In this document: in pieces, positions 5,425 to 9,706 of the stretch
How the letters are laid out: the number at the start of each line of letters is the position of its first letter
Numbering within the stretch: position 1 is the stretch's first letter
Source: an uncultured Fretibacterium sp.
GTDB taxonomy: Bacteria > Synergistota > Synergistia > Synergistales > Aminobacteriaceae
DNA length: 9,706 nt
Direction of reading: 5' to 3'
Assembly (NCBI GenBank): GCA_905373185.1
Contig: CAJPSE010000053.1
Location: 1-9,706, forward strand
Program-made: the position numbers and the translations under genes
The notes under the pieces: model-generated
What the model was told of the DNA's origin: nothing
The model's input: the letters and a program-made list of their open reading frames with translations, nothing else
Databases searched by the model: none

Positions 5425-6681
5425 ATGTTGAAGCACACGCGCGTTTCAGATCCAGAGGTTTATGAGTTGACTGTTGAGGAACTGACGCGCCAGGAACACA
5501 ACATTGAAATGATCGCCTCAGAGAGCACGGCTGCCCTTGAGGTGATGGAACTCAGCGGATCGATTTGGACGAACAAGACGCTTGAGGGGTACCCAGGGGC
5601 CCGCTTCCAGGCGGGATCGCACGTTGCCGATAAGCTTGAAACGCTGGCCAATCAGCGCGCCATGGATCTCTACGGCGCGGATCATGTCAACCTCCAGCCT
5701 TATTCGGGTTCTACGGCGAACTACGCCGTCTATTCCGCTGTGTTAAAGCCAGGCGACAGGGTGCTTGGCATGCGCCTGGACCAGGGGGGGCACCTGACGC
5801 ACGGGTCGCCTGCGAACTTCCTTTCAAAAGTCTACCAATTTGATTTCTATGGCGTAAACCAGGAGACGGAAACCATCGATTATGAGGCGTTGGAAAAGAA
5901 GGCTAAAGAATTCCAGCCAAAGCTCATCATCGAGGGCGGCAGCTCCTATCCGAGGATGATCGACTACGAACGGATTGGAGCCATCGCCAAGTCCGTTGGC
6001 GCGTTTTCCATGGTCGACATGGCTCACGTGAGCGGGTTGATTGCTGCGAAGGTGATCCCCAGCCCGGTCCCCTATGCCGACTTCGTTTCGTCATCGACGA
6101 CAAAGACGTTCTGCGGTCCGAGAAGCGGCATGGTCCTCTGCAAGAAAGAGTTTGCGAAACAGTTGGATCGCGGCGTTTTTCCGGGTGCGCTCGGTTCGAT
6201 GCACCTGCACACGATGGCGGCAAAAGCCTGGTGCTTTAAGCAAATGGCGGGGGCCGAGTATAGGGCGACCATGACGCAGGTCGTGAAGAACGCAAAAAAG
6301 CTGGCCGAGGAGTTGGCGAAGTACGGATTCCGAATCGTCAGCGGCGGTACGGATAACCATTTGATCCTTGCCGACCTTCGCCCCAAGGGGATTACGGGCA
6401 AGGTGTTCCAGGATGCGCTGGATTCTGTGGGCATTACCGTCAACAAGAACCAGATCCCCTTTGATCCTGAGAAGCCAACGATCGCGAGCGGCGTGCGCAT
6501 TGGCCTGACCTCGGTCACGCAGCGCGGTCTGAAGGAGAAGGAGATTGAGGCAATCGCGAAGATCATGGACAAAGTTTCCAGTGCTCCGGAGGATGAGGCA
6601 AACCTCAAGGCTTGCAGGAAACAGGCGGAAAAACTGATCGCCAAATTCCCGCTCTATCCCGCCGGCAGCTTTGATGATTAA
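5425..6681 (+). CDS. glyA: Serine hydroxymethyltransferase-family PLP enzyme, divergent active site
   Basis: The product is 418 residues, typical GlyA length, with ATG after AAGGAG at 9 nt. The PLP fold-type I core is intact: GGHLTHGSP (121-129), VDMAH with Asp198 and His201, Schiff-base Lys227, GPRSG (231-235), FPG (252-254), VSGGTDNH (305-312) and substrate-carboxylate Arg358 in SGVRIG. Glu54, equivalent to E. coli Glu57, is kept. Several near-invariant SHMT residues differ. Canonical NKYAEGYPGxRYYGG reads NKTLEGYPGARFQAG, replacing Tyr55 with Thr and Tyr64-Tyr65 with Phe-Gln. The His before the lysine is Thr (TTK, not THK). These sites bear on PLP phosphate, carboxylate and folate handling, so it may be a folate-independent aldolase or transaldolase, or act on another beta-hydroxy or alpha-methyl amino acid. 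An AGCS symporter gene follows 44 nt downstream, probably in the same operon. It is family-certain and reaction-uncertain. Confidence 0.85.
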   Translation: MLKHTRVSDPEVYELTVEELTRQEHNIEMIASESTAALEVMELSGSIWTNKTLEGYPGARFQAGSHVADKLETLANQRAMDLYGADHVNLQPYSGSTANYAVYSAVLKPGDRVLGMRLDQGGHLTHGSPANFLSKVYQFDFYGVNQETETIDYEALEKKAKEFQPKLIIEGGSSYPRMIDYERIGAIAKSVGAFSMVDMAHVSGLIAAKVIPSPVPYADFVSSSTTKTFCGPRSGMVLCKKEFAKQLDRGVFPGALGSMHLHTMAAKAWCFKQMAGAEYRATMTQVVKNAKKLAEELAKYGFRIVSGGTDNHLILADLRPKGITGKVFQDALDSVGITVNKNQIPFDPEKPTIASGVRIGLTSVTQRGLKEKEIEAIAKIMDKVSSAPEDEANLKACRKQAEKLIAKFPLYPAGSFDD

Positions 6682-6725
6682 CTGATCAACACTCATTCAA
6701 TCACGCTTGGGAGGTGTCGTTTTTC

Positions 6726-8171
6726 ATGGAAAGCTTCGGCAGCTACGTTAATGCGTTCAACAACCTGGTCTGGAGCGATGCGCTCGTCTATCTCTGTCTC
6801 ATCACGGGGGTCTATTTTACGGTTCGGATGAAATTTCCTCAGATCAGGTTGATCAAGGATATGGTTCGCCTTCTGATCGGCAAGGGGTCGCAGTCTGGCA
6901 TCAGTTCCTTTCAGGCGTTTGCAACGACGGTGGGTTCTCGCGTCGGCATGGGGAACATTGCGGGCGTGAGCACAGCCATCTATTTCGGCGGACCAGGGGC
7001 TATCTTCTGGATGTGGCTCATCTCCATCTTGGGTGCGGCTTCTGCTTTTGCAGAGTCGTCCCTGGCTCAGGCATACAAGGTCAAGGTCAACAACCAGTAC
7101 GCAGGCGGTGCGGCTTACTTCTCGGAGCAGGGGCTTCACCTTAAGCCGCTGAGCATCCTCTTTGCGATTGCGACGATTCTGGGGCCGGGGATTCTGATGC
7201 CTGGCGTTCAGGTACAATCCATCGCCCTGAGCTTTGACATGGCGTTTCAGGTCAATGACATCGTCGTCGGCGTCCTGTGTACGGTTCTCGTCGCAATGGT
7301 CATCTGCGGCGGAATCAAAAGGATCAGCGTCGTGGCCGAACTCCTTGCACCCGTCATGTGCGTTGCGTATATCCTGATCACCCTTTACATTTTCGCTGTC
7401 AACATCGACAAGGTCCCTGGCGTTTTCGCGTTGATCTTCCGCTCCGCTTTCGGCATGGAGCAAGCGTTTGCAGGAATCGTCGGTGCGGCGATATCTTGGG
7501 GCGTCAAGCGGGGTGTCTACTCCAATGAGGCCGGTCAGGGGTCAGGCGCTATCGTTGCCGCTGCAGCCGAGTGCGATCACCCCGCGGAACAGGGGCTTGT
7601 ACAGGCCTTCTCGGTTTTTGTCGACACGCTCGTCATCTGTACGGCCTCCGCTCTCATCATCATCCTCACGAACAGCTACAACGTCGTGGACCTTCAGGAA
7701 AAGGCGATTGTGGAACACATCCCCGGCGTTGCCTACGGCATCCTGTGGGCGCAGACGGCGCTGGTGCGTGCCGTGGGGTCCTGGTCCGGCCAGTTCCTGG
7801 CCGTTATTATCGTGCTGTTCGTCTTCACCAGTTTGATGGGTTATTACTATCAGGCTGAAAGCAATGTAACCTACCTCTCCAGCGGCAGTCCCAAGGCCAT
7901 TTGGGCTTTTCGCGTCGCCTTCCTCATCTCCTGTTTCGCGGGCGTACTGATTGAGAACAAGGTGGTTTGGAGCATGGGCGATACGGGGTGCGGCTTGATG
8001 GCGTGGTTCAACATTATCGCCATCCTGCTCCTCTCCTCGAAGGCCTGCGCGATCCTGAAGGACTACGAGGAACAGAAACGCAGTGGCGTTAAGCCTTTGT
8101 TCGACCCGAAGAAGTTCAACGTTCCAGACGTTTCCTCGGTTTGGGCCGACGTGGCGCGCAAGCGTTCGTAG
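6726..8171 (+). CDS. AGCS family alanine/glycine:cation symporter
   Basis: The product is 481 residues from ATG 6726, which has GGGAGG (6709-6714) 11 nt upstream. A GTG at 6714 overlaps that Shine-Dalgarno and is unlikely to be the start. The sequence is strongly hydrophobic with about 11 membrane helices. Family motifs are RVGMGNIAGV (72-81), GGPGAIFWMW (88-97), FAE (108-110) and the long SNEAGQGSG (266-274) after KRGVYS. AGCS proteins (AlsT, DagA) are LeuT-fold symporters that import alanine, glycine or D-/L-serine with Na+ or H+. Substrate choice cannot be read here. Position behind the SHMT-like gene suggests it supplies that enzyme's substrate. Base composition is similar to the SHMT gene and lower in GC than the flanking BMC and TRAP genes by eye. 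A long perfect hairpin follows 31 nt after the stop. Confidence 0.93.
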   Translation: MESFGSYVNAFNNLVWSDALVYLCLITGVYFTVRMKFPQIRLIKDMVRLLIGKGSQSGISSFQAFATTVGSRVGMGNIAGVSTAIYFGGPGAIFWMWLISILGAASAFAESSLAQAYKVKVNNQYAGGAAYFSEQGLHLKPLSILFAIATILGPGILMPGVQVQSIALSFDMAFQVNDIVVGVLCTVLVAMVICGGIKRISVVAELLAPVMCVAYILITLYIFAVNIDKVPGVFALIFRSAFGMEQAFAGIVGAAISWGVKRGVYSNEAGQGSGAIVAAAAECDHPAEQGLVQAFSVFVDTLVICTASALIIILTNSYNVVDLQEKAIVEHIPGVAYGILWAQTALVRAVGSWSGQFLAVIIVLFVFTSLMGYYYQAESNVTYLSSGSPKAIWAFRVAFLISCFAGVLIENKVVWSMGDTGCGLMAWFNIIAILLLSSKACAILKDYEEQKRSGVKPLFDPKKFNVPDVSSVWADVARKRS

Positions 8172-8202
8172 CGCAGCCAGCGTTTCAGCAATGAAAGAAT
8201 TG

Positions 8203-8238
8203 CGGGGGGATGACATGGGAGGTTGTGTCATCCCCCCG
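8203..8238. terminator. Perfect 13-bp hairpin after the AGCS gene
   Basis: CGGGGGGATGACA (8203-8215) pairs without mismatch with TGTCATCCCCCCG (8226-8238) across a 10-nt loop. No T-run follows on the plus strand (TGATTCAAAT), so release may need another factor, or the hairpin may serve as a 3'-end stabiliser. It is the strongest simple hairpin in the window. Confidence 0.65.
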
Positions 8239-8242
8239 TGAT

Positions 8243-8277
8243 TCAAATCGAGTTTCTCCTGATATCAAATCGCGTTT
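8243..8277. repeat. 13-nt direct repeats 22 bp apart, touching a -10-like hexamer
   Basis: TCAAATCGAGTTT (8243-8255) and TCAAATCGCGTTT (8265-8277) differ at one base. Their starts are 22 bp apart, near two helical turns, so both would face the same side of the DNA. TATAGT (8277-8282) overlaps the last base. This is an operator-like layout, but no -35 element or gene directly follows. Confidence 0.5.
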
Positions 8278-8285
8278 ATAGTATG

Positions 8286-8465
8286 GATTGCCTACCCTGA
8301 AAGGGGAAGTGGTTCGCGTTAGCGAACCGGAGGGGTTGTTTCTCAGGCTCAACACCCCCCAGCCCCTTTGGGGTAGTCCCCCTTGCATAAGCAGACTACC
8401 AGCGAACGCAGTGAGCTGTGCAGATCGCTTAGGGGCTTCATCAGAGGGGCCTTTCTTGCCCTTTA
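8286..8465. repeat. Hairpin-dense non-coding block, candidate palindromic repeat element or structured RNA
   Basis: No credible gene lies here. Successive inverted repeats nearly tile the stretch: GGTTCGC/GCGAACC (8311-8317, 8322-8328, 4-nt loop); GGGGTTG with CAAC-A-CCC (8332-8338, 8350-8357); CCCC/GGGG (8363-8366, 8370-8373); GGTAGTC/GACTACC (8372-8378, 8394-8400) enclosing TGC/GCA; AGCGA/TCGCT (8401-8405, 8425-8429). The third and fourth share two bases, so they are alternatives or a switch. The style resembles multi-hairpin intergenic repeats common in gut anaerobes (from memory). Which strand, if any, is transcribed is unknown. Confidence 0.55.
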
Positions 8466-8489
8466 GACGCGAATTGGTATGAAATTGAC

Positions 8490-8507
8490 GCTCTTCCCAA
8501 GAAGAGC
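8490..8507. repeat. 7-bp perfect hairpin upstream of the exported-protein promoter
   Basis: GCTCTTC (8490-8496) and GAAGAGC (8501-8507) flank a CCAA loop. It lies directly upstream of the TTGACA promoter, so it may end upstream transcription or bind a regulator. No T-run follows on the plus strand. Confidence 0.4.
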
Positions 8508-8516
8508 CCCGATCGT

Positions 8517-8545
8517 TTGACAAACGGGCGAAGTGCTCTGATAAT
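8517..8545 (+). promoter_or_regulatory. Sigma70-type promoter for the exported-protein/permease operon
   Basis: TTGACA (8517-8522) is a perfect -35. A 17-nt spacer leads to GATAAT (8540-8545), a five-of-six -10. Transcription would start near 8552, giving a leader of about 95 nt to the GTG at 8646. The -35 lies within the near-perfect palindrome CGTTTG-A-CAAACG (8514-8526), a possible operator. This is the best promoter in the window. Confidence 0.75.
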
Positions 8546-8645
8546 GATGACGTTCAACGCGGCGTCAGTTTAATGCGTTTGCCTGGTCGTTTGATCGGAT
8601 TCGCGCTGCGACTGCGCCGCAAAAAATCGTGGGAGGCTGGTCATT

Positions 8646-9191
8646 GTGAAACTGAAGAACCTTGCTGTCGCGCTGGTCCTCTTGTCCTGCCTGACGGGGG
8701 CCGCCTTTGCCGCGCCGGTCGCGCTGACGCCCATGGGTCAGAGCCCGGACGGCATGATGGTTCGCGTGGTGCTGAAGTCCCTCGCGGTCGAGACGGACTA
8801 TGACGCGCTCATGAAGCCGGAGGCGCTGTCCGACCAGAAGGTGCTCATCGCGGTCGTGGGAGCAAGCTCCAAGGGGATGGGGGCGGCGGGCATCGATCAG
8901 GACGAGGAGCTGGCGCGTGCGAAGGCCCTCTGCGAGGCGGCCGCAGGCAAGGGGATGAAGGTCCTGGTGATGCATGTGGGCGGCGATGGGCGCCGGGGCG
9001 ACCTCTCCAACAAATTCATCGAGACGGCGGGGGCCTACGCGGACGGCTTCATCGTCGTGGAGGGCGGGAACGCCGACGGCATCTTCACGAAGTTGGCCGA
9101 GGGGCGCAAGGTGGAGCTCCTCTCCGCCCCCAACGTCAAGGGCACGAAGGAGCCGCTTTCGACCCTGCTGAAGGGCTGGGGCGTCCTGTAA
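8646..9191 (+). CDS. Small exported protein next to a TRAP-like permease (DUF6305-like)
   Basis: The product is 181 residues from a GTG start, with GGGAGG (8631-8636) 9 nt upstream. A type I signal peptide is clear: KLKN, a hydrophobic core and a likely cut after AFA at residue 22. Cys15 is not in a good lipobox (LLSC), so a lipoprotein is less likely. The mature part is about 159 residues, with hydrophobic strand-like segments (KVLIAVVGAS, KVLVMHVGGD, GFIVVEGGNADG) alternating with helices, like a small alpha/beta Rossmann-type domain. It is far shorter than DctP solute-binding proteins (about 330). It matches my memory of the uncharacterised DUF6305 family found beside large permeases; that name is recall. 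The permease gene begins 13 nt after its stop. It may be a minimal periplasmic partner that captures substrate for the permease. Confidence 0.75.
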   Translation: MKLKNLAVALVLLSCLTGAAFAAPVALTPMGQSPDGMMVRVVLKSLAVETDYDALMKPEALSDQKVLIAVVGASSKGMGAAGIDQDEELARAKALCEAAAGKGMKVLVMHVGGDGRRGDLSNKFIETAGAYADGFIVVEGGNADGIFTKLAEGRKVELLSAPNVKGTKEPLSTLLKGWGVL

Positions 9192-9204
9192 GCCCGACGG
9201 AAGG

Positions 9205-9706
9205 ATGTCCTGGTTCTGGCCGGAGGGATTCTACGCCCTCCTGATGGTCGCCGTATTCTTCGCGGCGACGTTCTGGCTTGAACTTCCCATCGCGGTCGCC
9301 ATGGTCTTCGCCTCCCTCGCCGGCGCGCTGGCGGCAGGCGAAGGGATCCCCCTGAGGCACCTCGTGGAGGGGGAATTCGGCTACCTCGACACGATCATGG
9401 TCATCGCCTCGGCCATGATCTTCATGAAGGCCGCGCAGAGGACGGGCTTCCTGGACGCTTTTGCGGTCTGGATCATCCGAAGGTTCCGCCGTATGCCGGC
9501 GTTCTTGAGCCTCGGCATCCTGCTGCTCATCATGGCGCCGGGGATGATCACGGGGTCGTCCATCGCCTCCGTCCTGACGACCGGAGCGCTTGTGGCGCCG
9601 GTGCTCGTCACGCTGGGCCTGGAGCCGGAGCGCGCGGGGGCCGTCATCTCCATGGGGGCGCTTCTGGGCATGGTCGCGCCGCCGGTCAGCATCCCCAGCG
9701 CGGAGG
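9205..9706 (+). CDS. TRAP-type large permease (DctM-like, ion transporter superfamily), 3' truncated by window edge
   Basis: An open frame runs from ATG 9205 to the window end, 167 residues seen of the roughly 420-450 usual for DctM. GGAAGG abuts the ATG, so initiation may rely on coupling to the preceding stop 13 nt upstream. Another in-frame ATG lies at 9244 with a GGAGGG too far away (16 nt). Hydrophobic helices occur at about residues 9-37, 53-68 and 89-112, and the Gly/Ser-rich stretch MAPGMITGSSIASVLTTG (about 108-125) resembles the DctM core, where the first hairpin loop contacts substrate and Na+. The SMGALLGMVAPP segment near the end also fits. No small DctQ permease is visible before it; it could follow outside the window or be absent. 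The substrate is unknown, probably an organic acid. Confidence 0.8.
   Translation, partial: MSWFWPEGFYALLMVAVFFAATFWLELPIAVAMVFASLAGALAAGEGIPLRHLVEGEFGYLDTIMVIASAMIFMKAAQRTGFLDAFAVWIIRRFRRMPAFLSLGILLLIMAPGMITGSSIASVLTTGALVAPVLVTLGLEPERAGAVISMGALLGMVAPPVSIPSAE

Noticed and set aside
6714..6716. GTG 6714 as the AGCS start
   Set aside because: It overlaps the GGGAGG that serves ATG 6726 and has no Shine-Dalgarno of its own.
8288..8482. A 64-codon open frame inside the hairpin block
   Set aside because: It has no ribosome-binding site, its composition is proline/leucine filler, and it overlaps dense inverted repeats that explain the sequence better.

Overview
The window reads as a GC-rich bacterial chromosome segment, probably from an anaerobic, amino-acid-fermenting gut or oral organism. 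The gene mix fits Synergistota best: an Rpn-family nuclease, an AGCS amino-acid symporter beside a serine hydroxymethyltransferase homologue, and a small exported protein beside a TRAP-type large permease. A GC-rich member of the Bacillota is the main alternative. No rRNA, tRNA, CRISPR array or complete insertion sequence is visible. The taxonomy is inference from gene content, not from a marker gene.

Layout. (1) 2-1869, plus strand: the 3' end of a bacterial microcompartment (BMC) operon, with a pduS-like flavo/iron-sulfur electron-transfer protein (5' end outside the window) and a pduT-like tandem-BMC shell protein that keeps the pore cysteine. (2) 1953-3584, minus strand: a two-gene operon, first a ZIP-family metal transporter, then a membrane-anchored SAM-dependent methyltransferase. 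It converges on the BMC operon, with hairpins between them. (3) 3787-5041, plus strand: an Rpn (PD-(D/E)XK) nuclease gene, preceded 13 nt upstream by a stand-alone copy of its own C-terminal domain. A GC-rich hairpin terminator follows. (4) 5425-8171, plus strand, visibly lower in GC: a divergent SHMT-family PLP enzyme and an AGCS sodium:amino-acid symporter, ending in a perfect 13-bp hairpin. (5) 8239-8645: a non-coding stretch rich in hairpins, ending in a strong sigma70-type promoter. (6) 8646 to the end, plus strand: a small exported protein and the start of a DctM-like permease that runs off the window.

How the genes fit together. PduS and PduT homologues are thought to pass electrons across a microcompartment shell for cofactor reactivation or redox balance. 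The SHMT-like enzyme and AGCS symporter look like an uptake-plus-cleavage pair for a small amino acid. The exported protein and permease look like a solute uptake unit.

The most interesting locus is the Rpn pair. In Enterobacteriaceae, Rpn genes encode a toxic full-length nuclease (RpnL) and a smaller C-terminal protein (RpnS), made from an internal start, that inhibits it. Here the nuclease gene carries a well-spaced internal Shine-Dalgarno and ATG. The same translation unit is also present as a separate upstream cistron, giving an antitoxin-before-toxin layout. That functional reading is inference; the duplication itself is directly visible.
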